DNA from: Lepidodermella squamata
Taxonomy: Eukaryota; Gastrotricha
Direction of reading: 5' to 3'
Assembly: GCA_047495785.1 (NCBI GenBank)
Contig: JBLDXI010000064.1
Location: forward strand, 496,001-560,000
Length of the DNA stretch: 64,000 nucleotides
How positions within the stretch are numbered: the first letter of the stretch is position 1; every line of letters starts with the position of its first letter. The notes beneath the pieces are model-generated. The model worked only from the letters and a program-made list of their open reading frames with translations, made no database searches and was not told the DNA's origin. This document shows, piece by piece, positions 11,204 to 23,311 of this stretch. Position numbers and translations under genes: made by a program.

Positions 11204-12451
11204 TCACATGCTCTTCATGAACTTGACATTTATGCCAATGAACGCAGCTAGAAACACAAAAACCGCCACGACATCCATTATGCGGACCGTGTTGATCTTC
11301 CTCTTGCCAGCCTCCTGCTCCAGGATGCCACAGGCGAGGCCAAGAGTAACCAACTCATACAGGGTAATCGCAGCAGCGTACCACATCATAGCCTGGACGT
11401 AGTTGCCTAGCAAATTCGCATCTCCTCGCTGCGGAACTTTTTGACTCATCGCAGACTGCGCGAAAGTGATCGTAAGCAGAGTGGTGGCTGTGAAGGCTGG
11501 ACGGTCCGGGCAATCTGGCGGGAATAGCAGGGTGGCTAGATCCAACCCTGCCATCACCCCAGCCGGGACTAGATAGTTCATTATGTAGAAAGTTGGATCG
11601 CGAGTCAAAGAGACTCGAAATTTAGCTGTCGAGACTTCAAGACCGTTGAATTGATTCGTCGCCACGAACTTGCTAGTATTGACCAGTTTCCATTCAGAAT
11701 GAAGCAGTGCCTCGTTCGACCAGAAAAATCGCAGGTTATTATCGTCCAATTTCAGCAGACTCTTGTCATTCGTGAGTGCAATCTCCATCCAGCAGGTTTG
11801 CGTGTCGAATGGGAATTTCTCCAACCGAAACAAGCATTCGTACGTCAACTGGCCCTCCCTTGTCCAGTAGAAGTCGAAGATTTGGCCCTTTTTCACCGTC
11901 ATCAGCAGATTATCAGCGTAAGGCACGTCTTTCAGATACACGTTCGATTGATACTCGTTCATGTAGCGAACTTTTGGCAGCCAAATTTCAGTTTGATTCG
12001 TGATGTGAACGACTTCAAGTGTTTCGTTCGAGTCCAACTTCGGGCACGTCTCAACAGACCAGTGCATCAAAGCTTCGACCCCGATTGCGATATCGTCCGA
12101 TGAGGTTGTGAAATCGATTAAGGATTTCGCTTCTAGGGCGAAGTCGATCGAATTCGGGGTTTTGTCGTCCTTCATCGGCGGCGCTCTCCGACCAGCTGCG
12201 AAATGGTCGCATTGCTGCAGGATTTTGGCCGAGTTGAGATTCGGCTTGACTTGCAACGGTCCTCCATCTAGGGATGGGATCAGCTGGCGTAGTGAAGTCG
12301 GCTCATTTGCGTCCCTGCGATTTCGAACACTGACTTCATCTGTATTGAAGTGGACGTGAGCGAAATTCTCCGACTGGAAAGGCAGGCTTTCAATGAGAGA
12401 CGCCGATGCAGTGGCTAAGAGGAAAAATGCTACGGCAGCTGAAATGTACAT
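11204..12451 (-). CDS. Intronless Cys-loop ligand-gated ion channel with very short M3-M4 loop
   Basis: One open frame of 415 residues. Residues 1-18 are a signal peptide (MYISAAVAFFLLATASAS). The ligand-binding domain has the IWLPKV block and a canonical 15-residue Cys-loop (CLFRLEKFPFDTQTC). M1 begins FYIMNYLVPAGVMAGL, the pre-M2 segment is PPDCPDRPAF, and M2, M3 and M4 follow. Only about 12 residues (EQEAGKRKINTV) separate M3 from M4; animal subunits usually have 80 or more. DR occupies the place of Glu-Lys in cation channels, predicting cation selectivity (inference). Loop C lacks the vicinal Cys pair of nAChR alpha subunits. RNRR near residues 43-46 could be a furin site. Its nearest relatives in the window are the fused channels at 51-61.7 kb. 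Ligand unknown. Confidence 0.85.
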   Translation of the reverse strand: MYISAAVAFFLLATASASLIESLPFQSENFAHVHFNTDEVSVRNRRDANEPTSLRQLIPSLDGGPLQVKPNLNSAKILQQCDHFAAGRRAPPMKDDKTPNSIDFALEAKSLIDFTTSSDDIAIGVEALMHWSVETCPKLDSNETLEVVHITNQTEIWLPKVRYMNEYQSNVYLKDVPYADNLLMTVKKGQIFDFYWTREGQLTYECLFRLEKFPFDTQTCWMEIALTNDKSLLKLDDNNLRFFWSNEALLHSEWKLVNTSKFVATNQFNGLEVSTAKFRVSLTRDPTFYIMNYLVPAGVMAGLDLATLLFPPDCPDRPAFTATTLLTITFAQSAMSQKVPQRGDANLLGNYVQAMMWYAAAITLYELVTLGLACGILEQEAGKRKINTVRIMDVVAVFVFLAAFIGINVKFMKSM

Positions 12452-13099
12452 TTTTTCTAGCTACAACGAGAATTTGTCAAGCTTTGAAAACTTTCAAAGG
12501 CTGGCTAGTTTGCTTTTCTGCTTCCGTGAACGATCGCAATATTTTCTCATCCGGCCACGTGGAAGTTCGAAATAAGCAATAAATAAGGGCAAACAGTGCA
12601 GAAATATATTTGGAATTTTAACAAAATATATGCACATGATTCACAGGAGTGTTTTGCATTCAGCGAGCAATACATTTAATGATTGATTTCTCGAATTTTC
12701 AGGAATTAGCAGGAAAGCGATTTTTTACTTTCGTTGCTCAGTTTTTCTGTCCAATTTATTTTTTTCTGATTCCCTGTAAACTGTTTTCTGTTATTCTGTT
12801 AGCGCGTTCTCTAGATTTCGAAATTTATAACTAAAAATTGAAAAAGCGAAAACAAAAATAAATGATTAGGCCAGGTATTCGGGGCGAAATTCAGCTTTTG
12901 AAAGGTGTTAACCAACGAAAGCTGATAGCTGAGAAATGAGTTGATACTAATCCTATCATCCATCATAACCTTTTTCACTTACCCAACAGCAAATTGTTAA
13001 ATGTGTATTGATTAATCGGACTTTGTAATATTTGAAAGCTATTGTTGTGAGTTAGGAATTCTAGTTCATTACTCGCTGTAGCTCTATCAGGAGAAAAAA
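12452..13099. other. Intergenic stretch without a recognised gene
   Basis: A/T-rich sequence upstream of the intronless channel gene, so its promoter should lie here, but I see no distinctive motif. It ends at the outer edge of the foldback element. Confidence 0.4.
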
Positions 13100-16000
13100 T
13101 CGATGGTTTTACGCTATAACAGACCGATCGCATACACGCTCAAAAAACTCTGCAGCTTACATAAAAGTATGCAGGGCTACTAGCGCGTATTCGGAGTACT
13201 GCGCACAATAAAAAGTACTACGCGCGCGCATAATACTATGAAATATACTTGGCCCGCAATTTTGTGGTAAAAAATGAATGCACTGGACAATTGACCGACA
13301 AATATACTGAGCTTTTTGTGGATGTTTCCATGAAATTTTCGGATTACCTGGTGGAGAACAGTCGAGCGTATCCAGAAATTGATAAAAATGCATGTGTAAC
13401 CGTGGGTTTTCTGCCGTTAGGCGACCTGATAGCGACCTGAAAGTGCAAAAACCTTGAAAAAATGCACCCACTGGCGTTTTTGGCGGCGCTTCTTCAAGAA
13501 ACAGGATGGGTTCAACCACAGTTTTTTCACATTCCCTAGTAGAGCACATAAAAGGCTTTGTGGGGAACCAAGAAATAGCTAGTTAATATGGTGGTTATCC
13601 ACGGCTTTTCAGTCGCTTCCCTCCCGGCTTGCAAATCAGTGAGAAAATGAAAATTTGGTGTTTTCAGTCGCTCTTATCTCGAAAAAACCCATGGTTGCAC
13701 CATAGCTTTTTGTTGTCAAATTGGAGACGAGGAAGGTTTTGACAGGAAAAGCAGCAAGGATCCCCACAGCCTATCCACGACTTTTTCGTCGTGATTAGCA
13801 CTCACTTCGTCCGACCCAACACCTCGAAAATGCATGACCTTGCGTCTTTTGGAGCACTGCTGCAGAAACGGAATGGGTTCAACCATAGTTTTGTCAAATT
13901 CCCTAGTAGAGCACAACAAGATCTAACTTGGGAAGAAAGAAGTCCCAGTAAATGTAGTGTTTATCCACTGCTTTTTAGTCTTTTCCCTCCACTTCCGAAT
14001 CAAGTCTGAATCGAAGGAAAAGTGAGCATTTAGGATCTTTCATCGCACTCATCTCGAAAAAAACCATGGCAGCACCGTAATTTTTCGTAGTCAAATGGGG
14101 GAGGCAATTGAGAAGAAGGTTTTAAAAGGGAAAAAAGCAAAAACCACCACAACTTATCCACGACTTTTTCGTAATGCTTAGCAATGACATTTCAAGCACA
14201 AGATTCGGAGCCGTTCTATTCTGAAACCGCACAACGCGGAGACTTTATTCCAAGTCTCACAAGTTGATTAAAGTGCCTTCTTCTATAAGGATAACTAATA
14301 TGCCGGTGATACCATGAATTGGGGTATGCATTCCGGCCTGAACCGTTGCCCTGACCGCGGCAACAAGACGCTCGAGATGCTGACCCATACCATTTAAATC
14401 CCTGGTATCTGTGGACTGACGTAGTACAGATAGGTTTCCGATTATCCTTCTTGACTCTCATGCTCGCTTGCATCAACTTAAAGAAAATACGGTGGTAAAA
14501 CCAGTAGATTTTGCTAATTACTCCTGCGGAATGCTCTTTGTGAGATTTAAGTAAGTTGGTTTCCCTTTGATTTAGTAGGAGTGGTAAAGGTACCATTTTG
14601 GCACTATGGTAGTCTTCACTTTGTATCAAGAACGCGGACAAGATTTATTAAAATGCCCACAATGGCAGTTTGATTCATTGTTGCGGCCGCGGTTGGCCCT
14701 TGGTCTTGGCCTTGATCTTGCAACAGCATGAGTGCCTACAACATGCGCCACCGCACCACCGACAACTGGCCTCTTTGTCGAGTTGCGCTGCTGGACTGCC
14801 TAGGGATCGGGATAACTTTTCCCGTTGGCGCTAAAACGTGATAGAGTGCCATCTAATATGGCTAAAATCCTTGCTTTTGAGTCATTTCACTCAACGGTGC
14901 ACTTTCCAAACCGCGGAAATACCTTGATCCGTCATTTTTCAACTGCGTCAATCGCGTTCTATTGTTGGCGCCGCCCACCGTCAAATTTTTAGCTTCATGT
15001 TCAAAGAGCAAAGTAGCTTGCGTGTGCCTTTAGAATGGGAAGCATAATCTGGGGGCAGCTGGTTGTATGTAAGTTGGGTAGGTTGCTTTTGGTTAGGACT
15101 TAGGACCAGAGGGGAGACTCCCGTAGCCCGATACCTCCACATCCATCTCCTTGTAGTTCGATGTTGTGAACATGTAAAGCACTGGGGCCCCGCCAAGGCA
15201 GGAGATGACGGTCACTCGTCACTTTTAAACCAAGACCAAGTCTCCCAATTTGCTGGTAGCTAGCTAGCTAACGCGTGGAGGCTTTCCTAGACGATCGTTT
15301 TACACTCGCCGAGAGTCCACTTTCAACGACAGCAGGGCGTACGCGACCCGACCCAACATTTGCCGTGAATTACGTTGCCCGCTACCGCCACGGGGAGACT
15401 GCCGTTGTCGCTTGAACAGTAGTAAGGTCTATCATCAAAAGACTCATTTGGGTAATTTAGTTAAGCTCGGTGGATGGAAGGTTTTAGAGAACTAAATCGT
15501 TCAGCCAAACCATGGCTGCAACTCGAAAGCGAGAAAAGTTGCCAGTGGTTATTAGTACGGCCGAGCATGCCCGCTGCAGGATCCAGCCCAAGGGCCAACC
15601 GAGGCCGCTACAATGAATCAGAGGGCCATTGTAGGCCACTACAGTGATACTTTTCCGACTAACGGTTTTACCACCAAAATGTCTTGGATACGATGCAAGT
15701 TAAAACGGGTGTGGATAACTATGATGGGGAACGCATCTTTACCAAGCAGCTAAACGGAAACGAGCAACTGAAATCGGACTAAAATCGGATGACTCCTTAC
15801 CTCAACCATCTTGTTACCGCGGTCTGGGACCGAATGGATAGCAAATCGTGGTAGCACCCGCATATTTGCTATTTTATAAGAAGTATGCGCTTCCTTCAAC
15901 TTGTTACAAGTGAAAAAGGGCTCTGATGTATAAGGTCTCGGAACAGCCCAATTTTGAAACTCGATTTTGAGCTTAAAATGTGATTGCCCATCAGGGCGAA

Positions 16001-17005
16001 AAAGTCGTGGATAAGTTGACGTGGTTCTTGCTGTTTTCTCTTTTAAAACCTTCTTCTCAATCTCCTCTATTTTTTGAATACAAAAACTTATGGTACAGCC
16101 ATGGGTTTTTTCAAGATAAGTGCCATGAAAGATGAAAATGCTCACTTTCTCTTCGATTCGAACTTAAATCGGATATGGAGGGAAAAGGCTTTTAAACTGT
16201 GGATAAAAACCGCATTTACTGGAAATTTCTTACTTCCTTAGTAAGATCTTGTTGTGCTCTACTAGAGAACGCGAAATAACTGTGGTTGAAACCAATCTGT
16301 TTCTTGCAGCAATGCCCCAAAAGACGCCATGTCATGCAGTTTCGAGGTGTTGGGTCTGACGTAGTGAGTGCTAATAGGGACAAAAAAGTCTTGGACAAGT
16401 TGGGGTGGTTCTTGCTGCTTTCCCTGTCAAAACCTTCCTCCCAGTGCCTTCTCCTATTTGACTACAAAAACTACGGTGCAACCATGGGTTTTTTGGAGAT
16501 AAGACAGGTTAAAACACACCATTTTCACTTTTTCCTCGTTTTGCAAGCCGGGAAGGAAAAGACTTCAAAGCCGTGGATGACAACCATATTAACTTGCTAT
16601 TTCTTACTTCGCTGATAGGCTCTCTGTGCTGTGGTTGAACCCATTTTGTTCCTCGCAGAAACGCCGCTAAAGGCGCCAGTATTTGCATTTTTCCAAGGTT
16701 TTTGCACTTTCAGGTCGCTATCAGGTCGCCTAACGGCAGAAAACCCACGGTTACACATGCATTTTTATCAATTTCTGGATACGTTCGACTGTTCTCTACC
16801 AGGTAATCCGAAAATTTCATGGTAACATCCACAAAAGCGCATTATATTTGTTGGTCATTTGTCCAGTGCATTCATTATTTTTCACACAGAATGCGGGCTA
16901 TAAGTATATCTTATAATATTATGCGCGCGTATAGTACTGTTTATAGTGCGCAGTACTCTGTATAGAGGTTTTTTCTCGCTGGTCGCCTTTAGCGCAAAAT
17001 CATCG
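13100..17005. mobile_element. Large foldback element with about 1 kb terminal inverted repeats
   Basis: The segment 13,100-14,200 recurs as its reverse complement at about 15,960-17,005. Outer ends pair (ATCGATGGTTTTACGC with GCGCAAAATCATCGA), and long blocks pair further in, such as AGTACTGCGCAC (13,195 and 16,957) and GACCTGATAGCGACCTGAAA. Each arm holds an internal tandem repeat of about 370 bases marked by ATGGGTTCAACCA and CCCTAGTAGAGCACA. The central 14.2-15.9 kb is single-copy here, includes G/C-rich stretches, and encodes no domain I recognise. The left arm carries an extra about 43 bases near 13,150-13,194. It resembles a foldback or long-TIR DNA transposon lacking a recognisable transposase. 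Confidence 0.7.
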
Positions 17006-17068
17006 AAATGTATCTTGGCAAGATTTTAACCCACAACTCGGATTTTCACGTAGATGGGTGATTCCGCG

Positions 17069-19055
17069 CGTTGCGGACAGACAAAATTCGCCCTCGCGTC
17101 CCATTTCATCCCACGCAGTAAATCCAATTTTGAGTCCAATCATGTGATTTTTTGCCAGATGATAGCTCGTAATATGCTTTATCAAATAATTGTAACAGGA
17201 CCAAGCCAGAGTTCATAGTTTTTTCATTTAATTTTTTTTGACGAGGCGTTGCGGACAGACATTTTTCACTTAGAATTATTGTACATGTTCACATTACAGA
17301 AGTTTACTAGTCAGAAAGAACTGCTGCGAGCATAGGATTTGCCCGAAACTATTGGTAAATAACCCGTCTATAGAAAAAAACAATGCTACAACCACTTTGT
17401 ATCATAGGGAAATCAAAAAATTTTAATTTTCGGAAAATCAATCGTTGCGGACAGACGTTGCGGACAGACGTTGCGGACAGACGTTGCGGACAAATTAGTA
17501 TTATGTCTGTTCGCAACATGTCTGGAACTGAAAAAAGCAGAGTTCATGTCACACAATGCTGAAATATTTGCATTTTTCATCATTAATAACCGAAAAACTG
17601 CTCTACGCAAATTTCACAGGCATAGGGCTTGTCCGAGCCCTTGCAGCAAATCGCGGAATTTTCGACTATCTGAAAAACGCATGTTGATTTTCAGCGCTCA
17701 ATTTGTTACATGTGTCCTGCTGGTGGGCCTTGACACATCAGCGAGTCGTGAGCGTACATTGCTGGTTTACTTTTATTCAAACAGGCACTCCAGGGTCGAT
17801 GTTTTTCCAACTTTCTCAGTAGCCTAGTAAACCAAAATATCAATTAATCCCAAATAAGCTTATGTCATATAACAAACATTTTGACAGCGAATTCGTCTTT
17901 CCCTTTGACCTTCATCGAGTATTAGTCATTGCGGTCATAGATGTTTCGAGCTTCGAGCTACCGTGAAATGTTACCTTCTTTTACTGATAGCTTAGCAAAT
18001 TACTTGATAGCTTAATCCAAGAATAAATTATTTTTATTTACCATCTATGGTGATATTTCACGATAGCTCATAGCTCAAATATTCCATGACCGCATGAGCG
18101 TGATGGTGACATTTCACGAGACAGCCATTCACGAGACATTCAAAGAATTATCTATTGATCAAAAGGTCAGTCGAATTACGAGCCTTAAGGTCGCCTTTCG
18201 ATCGCTGTCAATCGCGGTCGTTAGCTGCAAACTGCATTTCTTGGAACAGCTTTTTTTCTTTTTTTCTCCTCTGAGTAATTAGCCTGACATTAGCCGAACG
18301 CTCAGCTCGTAGATAGTTGAATATAAACTAAAGCTTTGCAGAATGATGAAGTAATTTTCAATAATAATTCGATTATAATAATATAATAATAAAGTGGGGA
18401 GCACTAGCCTAGTGGATAAGGAAGCTAGCCTATGTGCATGAGGTCGTGGGCTCAACGCCCGCTGACGTAGCCCGACGGTGGTTTAGCAATCCACTGGTGA
18501 GTAAACAAATTGTTACTCTATACCCTAGTGCAATTTGAAGCAATTGTTCGGGGCTCTCTGGGGCAAGAGATATGGGATGTAAGCTGTATAAGAGGGCGCA
18601 GGAATCAAGGTGTGTCGTGGCCCAGGATAGCGTCGAGGGGACGCGGCGTTCGGCACACTGAGGTAGATGTATGCCAACGTAAAATAGCATACAGGAGAAT
18701 GAGAATGAGAAAATTAATGTCCGACTTTGACCCTGTGTACAGTTGATAATGATAACCACTCCTCTACGACTCCTTCTGAGCCTCTCGAAAATTGTTTTAT
18801 GATACTTATTTCCATAGGTTTTACAGCGACAGACGCTACTTTTCCATTCTATTTTTTATAAAATCTGATTTGTCTGTCCGCAACATCTGTCCGCAACAAG
18901 TGTTTTGACGCCGAAATCATTTGTCACTCTGCATTTATATCGCCGAATCGAAGGATCTTCAATTTGCTGACTTAGCAAAATTAACGGGGGGCTGGTTGAG
19001 AGCAATTAGAAGCATATAAAGCGAAAACTTAATATTTGCTGTTGCGGACAGACAA
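17069..19055. repeat. Dispersed and tandem GTTGCGGACAGAC unit
   Basis: The 13-base unit GTTGCGGACAGAC occurs singly near 17,069 and 17,246, four times head to tail at about 17,441-17,492, in reverse orientation twice near 18,870-18,900, and singly near 19,043. The copies thus bracket about 1.4 kb that contains a SINE. Organisation is reminiscent of the unit-based foldback at the start of the window, but the unit differs. No coding domain was recognised inside. Confidence 0.55.
18394..18750 (+). mobile_element. tRNA-derived SINE
   Basis: The 5' part has RNA polymerase III internal promoter boxes: an A box (TAGCCTAGTGG) near 18,407 and a B box (GGCTCAACGCC) near 18,449. Around the B box a T-arm forms a 5-bp stem (GTGGG with CCCGC) closing a 7-base loop. 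The acceptor stem does not pair, so this is not a working tRNA gene. About 280 unrelated bases follow. The 3' boundary is approximate, since I saw no clear tail or target duplication. Confidence 0.5.
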
Positions 19056-19663
19056 TTTGACAGATTAATTTGTTGACAGAATTTGACCGTTACGCATGTG
19101 GCATGTAAATTTGGAGTTGGTGATTTTTTATGCTGAGTAACCCAGCTAGTAAAATATACAATAACATCGTGATGTTAGGCAAGTAATTGGCACACTTTAA
19201 TGACATCAAAAATCAAACAAAAGGCCAAATTTTACCTTTGATCAGACAGCTTTGCTATTACATAACAACGGGTTGGAAAAATAAACACAAAACTTGTAAA
19301 AGTTATAAATTATGAAAGATCACATCTTGGGCTATCCGAATATATATAATATGAGGGCTATATCGCTTGGTTTTTTTTGACTGCTTTTGCGACAAACTCG
19401 CGGAATCGCCCAGATAGATTATTTTAAGAGCTGCCCTTATTGTTAGTAGCTTATGGCTTAATTACGATGTTGAATGCGTCGGTTTGTCATATCAGTGCAT
19501 CGAATCGCATAAGAGCTTCTCATTTTTTTCAACAGCCACCCGGTCGCACAGGATTGGCTTTCTGCCGTCTGCCATCATTTGACCGCTCCAGCGTAAAAAA
19601 AGCCGCACTGAGTGGTCATTATCATCACAGAGCGTATCATAGATTTTTCTTTCTGCTTCAACA

Positions 19664-20076
19664 ATGACAGCTTTCGCCGTGAGATTCGCCGTTGTAGCTC
19701 TAGCTGTGGTCTTCGCCATCGCCCAGCAACCTCAACGCTTTTTCCGCTGCAGATCCTCCGGCAATGTGATTTGCAAAGCAGGGCGGTGCCAGGCTGATGC
19801 TGGCGAAACTGAGGTAAGCCTTTAGATTTTGAATCTTTCAAGGTTAAACTGATTTTCTAGCTTCAAAAACCCGCGAATTGGAGCGTTTTCTGGGAGGATC
19901 AGACTCGATGCAACCAGGACGCGGTTTTCCTGGTCTGCAACAACAAGCAGTGCGCGAATCAACGCGAAGGCTGCCCGGCTGATAACGCACCTGTTAACCT
20001 AGCCATCGATGCCAACGCTACTCTGGCGAGGCAAATCTGCCAGGAAATGGCACGCATTCACCGCGGAACTCAGTAA
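19664..20076 (+). CDS. Secreted cysteine-rich protein (8 Cys)
   Basis: Two exons, 19664-19813 and 19861-20076, separated by a 47-base GT-AG intron. The product is about 121 residues with a signal peptide (MTAFAVRFAVVALAVVFAIA). The mature part has eight cysteines (RCRSSG, VICKAG, RCQAD, RCNQD, LVCNNK, QCANQ, GCPAD, QICQEM), an even number that suits four disulfides, and an NATL glycosylation sequon. I do not recognise the family. It lies just upstream of and convergent with the nAChR-type gene. Confidence 0.7.
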
Positions 20077-20177
20077 ACTCGACAACTAATTCAACTCTAA
20101 ATAACTAAGCATTATTCATGAGACTAACACCATTGTAACAGTCAGTTTTTGAGTAAAAGAAGTGGGAAAATCCGTGG

Positions 20178-22425
20178 TCATCCTGCGATCATAGGCGCGA
20201 CGAACATGGTGACCAGGGTCATGATTAGGACAAGAGAGCCGAATAGGATGAAGCAGACTCGGTCGATGACTTGAGACGCAAATTTCCACTCTTCACATAT
20301 TTCAGCCTCTTCGTCAGCTTTCTCTGATTTTTTGGTAATAGTCCTGAAAAAATGTGATAATAGTCCTGAAACGGCTGATGTTGAGCTTAAAGGAATGTTA
20401 CCTAATTTCTCGAACACATTGCTTCATCCGCCAGTGCGCTTCGTCCTGTTCAGTCATTCCAGGATCGATGTAATCAAATTCGTCCTCGTCAGCTTTCTTG
20501 CTCATTTTTGAGGATGAGATTGTTGCAATCGGCGTCTCTGAACTCTCGCTGATGTGTAGCTCCCTCCGAAGGTCTACTGTTGACCTTCGTTTGCGATCAG
20601 GGTCTTCCTCTTCTCGTTCCTTTAAAATAGGGCTTTCTATAAATGAGCGTCGATGGATAGTAAAGACTTACAGGTCTCTGCATGCATAGAAAATTGGCCA
20701 AATGTCCATTGACGTATATTTTGACCTGAATTTCGGGACAGAAAACCCTCAGTTTAAATTTTCCTGTTTTTTACAAATTTTGTCCGTTTCCTTTCTTTTT
20801 CGAAGGAATTTCGCTTAAAAAGCAGAAATGTTTGAAACAGTTTTCCAAATCTTTCGAGGGCCTGTGCAGCTTGAGTAATCAAGGCTCTTACAGACTCGTC
20901 AGCCAATTTATATGTTTTCCATAAAAGACTTACCCATTTTGGAAAATTGCTGGTTTGAGGCGTTCGGTAGTGCACATTCAGCACCATGATAGTGCTCAAC
21001 ACCGAAAACGAGAGTAGTGTTGTAGTTCCAGCGAAATACAGAGCTAACAGTGGTATTTTCTCGCCAGCTGGTAGAAAGTCCATCACCATGTTCAAGAACA
21101 CGAAAATTGACAACAGAGCACCAACGCCTGAAATATTTTAACCTAAACACAGCTAAACAGAGCATTTATAGAAATTTACATAGCCCAATTTTCTCTCCAG
21201 ACTCTGCCGGCAAGGTGAAAGTCAGTAGACCGATTATCGAGACCTACAAACAGATTTGACGCTTATTCATAGCAACCGTTGCAATGGGGCAATGCAATCT
21301 CACCAGAACTGTTGGTACGACTAGGTTGAATAGGTAAAACAGCGGGCGTCGAGTTAGAATGATTGTGAATGTTGCGTCGACGTAAATTTGGCCGTCATAA
21401 GGCACTTCGTTGCGAACAGCCGGGGCGCCCTTAAGTTTCCACTCGCTGCTCTCGCTGTAGGCCTCTAAATCAGCCTCCAAGCTTGGAAGGGTCAAATTCA
21501 CTCCAGACATCGAGTAAGTCCATGAACTGAACTTGAGATCACAGGCTTGCGTATCGAAAGGGAAATACTGTAGCGGTAAAACTATACGTTATCACAATGT
21601 CCAATAAATCGAGTTGGTAAACTTGCTTTGATCTGAATAGAGCTAGAAAGAGGCAACATTGATGTAGTAGTTTCAGAGAGTAATTTAGGCTTACCAGGTT
21701 GAGGCAAATATTCCGGGCGGGAACCACTCGATCATGCCCGTGTTGAAAATTTTAGCATGCACTTTGTTAGTCGGGTCGAAATTCTCTGTCGCAGAGTTGT
21801 GACTAGAGAAAATACGAAATTCGCGATTGTTCGACCGAAAATTTTGTTTATTGTTTAGGCTTACAGTAAAATATCGGGTGTCCATATTTTCTCGTGAGGA
21901 ACTTTCAAATAAGATATTTATAAGAGAAATAAGAGAATGCAGGATAATGAGAATGCAAGATTTACTTATCAACTGCGAGATGTTATTGTGTTCGAGCGGA
22001 TTCCAACGAAATCGATAATCCTCCCAGCTCTAAATGCCCGAAATCTCATGTATAAAAAGGTAAATAAATCGAAGTTTCACCAGAAATAGCCATAATTTGC
22101 TCTGAATTTTCTGAAGTTTCTCATCCTTAAAAGGAGAACAATTATTCTTAAATTTGAAAGAGGAAATGTATGATTCGTACCACATCTATGACTTGGCGTA
22201 AATAGGCAACGAAAACTACATTGACAGGATCTCTTTCATTCTCAGCAGGTCGCTCGATTTTGCTGTAATTTTGAAATATATGGCTAATAAGCTTGGCTTC
22301 CGCTCTTGATCCTGCAAAAGAAACTGTTTCAAATCTGAAACAAATCTGAAATTAAAAAAAATACCTTCTGAAGTCCCGAATTGTAGAAGGAACACTAAAA
22401 TAGCTAGGCAATAGCGAATATCCAT
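20178..22425 (-). CDS. Nicotinic acetylcholine receptor-type subunit (non-alpha)
   Basis: A multi-exon minus-strand gene covering the whole family architecture. Signal peptide MDIRYCLAILVFLLQFGTS; N-terminal helix and loop (YSKIERPAENERDPVNV); WEDYRFRWNPLEHNN; PHEKIWTPDILLHNSA; a Cys-loop CSIQIKYFPFDTQAC; M1 RRPLFYLFNLVVPTVLV; GLLTFTLPAESGEKIGL entering M2; M3; and M4 after a cytoplasmic loop. Glu-Lys before M2 predicts a cation channel. Loop C (NEVPYDGQIYVD) lacks the vicinal cysteines of alpha subunits. The Cys-loop depends on a 16-base exon (21627-21642) followed by a GC-AG intron (21568-21626); without it the frame breaks. It should form part of a pentameric acetylcholine-gated channel, but the ligand is inferred from family. 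Confidence 0.85.
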
Positions 22426-22954
22426 CTTGCGCTAAATATACGCATATGGTTCATCACTGCGTTGATCTTCTTAGCCCAATGTTAATGCGCTAGTTCTACA
22501 AAAGCGAGAGCAAATACCGCATTTGAGACGTAATTAACACTGGGTAAACAAACACGCACATGCTGCCCCAACGCGCGCATCTCGCGTGCGCTCAATTACG
22601 CGACGAACCGCGCTCTTGAGCCGGCTCAAGATGATGTACACATGACATCGGTCGCGATCATAATGCTTGTGCATTTCATACGGCCTAGCATTCGAGCAGC
22701 CTCTGTAGCCGGCCACTGTTGCCAGCTTCGTTGACAGAACATGCATAAAATGCGATTTTCTTCTCTGATTTTTCATGGGTAGAAATGCCCTTCATTTAAG
22801 TATGACAGAAATGTTTTCAAAAGGTACTGCAGTCAAAAAATCTCAATTGAAACTTCAAGGCTCTGAAATAACACTGTTTGTGTTTGAAATTTATTCCTGT
22901 CGCATGAGGGTATTATTTAATATGCTGTGTGGATCGACATATTAGCATTAATTT

Positions 22955-23311
22955 TTACAGCGTCAGATGGAACATGTCGTTGCATTTGCGCAGGGCGAGC
23001 GATGACAGCATCGCAGTTTTGCCGTACTTCTTCAAACAGGCGGCATAGCGACTCTGCCTGGCCTTCTGCGCCATCTTTCGCGTAATTGCGATGACCCGAT
23101 TGATGACCTCGGACGGCGGTTCTCCTGCCTTGTCCAACCGGTCGAAAAACAGATTTCTAAGCTGATTCATATCTAATTACCACAAAGTTTAAAGTGGAGC
23201 CCATGAGGAAAGTTGTATTGCCTTACTTTCTGTTATAATGCCCGTGTTTGATTTGGTTGATTCAGCTTGAGTGGCCATCGCCATTATGACTAAAATTAAT
23301 ATGACAAACAT
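22955..23311 (-). CDS. Two-cysteine secreted peptide, KYGK family (copy 1)
   Basis: Two exons, 23227-23311 and 22955-23172, joined in phase 1. The signal peptide is MFVILILVIMAMATQA. The mature peptide is about 80 residues with a conserved core RYAACLKKYGKTAMLSSLAL followed by RKC. Its two cysteines lie about 20 residues apart in a basic, probably helical region (KMAQKARQSR before the first). It shares this core and the same phase-1 intron position with the genes at 23794-24132 and 24741-25090. I do not recognise the family. Confidence 0.6.

Noticed and set aside
14216-14641. 141-codon minus-strand frame in the foldback element as a transposase
   Set aside because: It has no transposase motif and spans the arm-to-centre transition.
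14640-15700. Structured RNA or rRNA fragment in the G/C-rich centre of the foldback element
   Set aside because: I could match no known RNA core or tRNA boxes.
17441-17492. CRISPR-like array
   Set aside because: The 13-base units are directly adjacent without spacers, and the setting is an animal genome.
22534-22776. Cys-containing 80-codon frame as a further secreted peptide
   Set aside because: No signal peptide, no similarity to the neighbouring KYGK family, and a low-complexity palindromic stretch underlies it.
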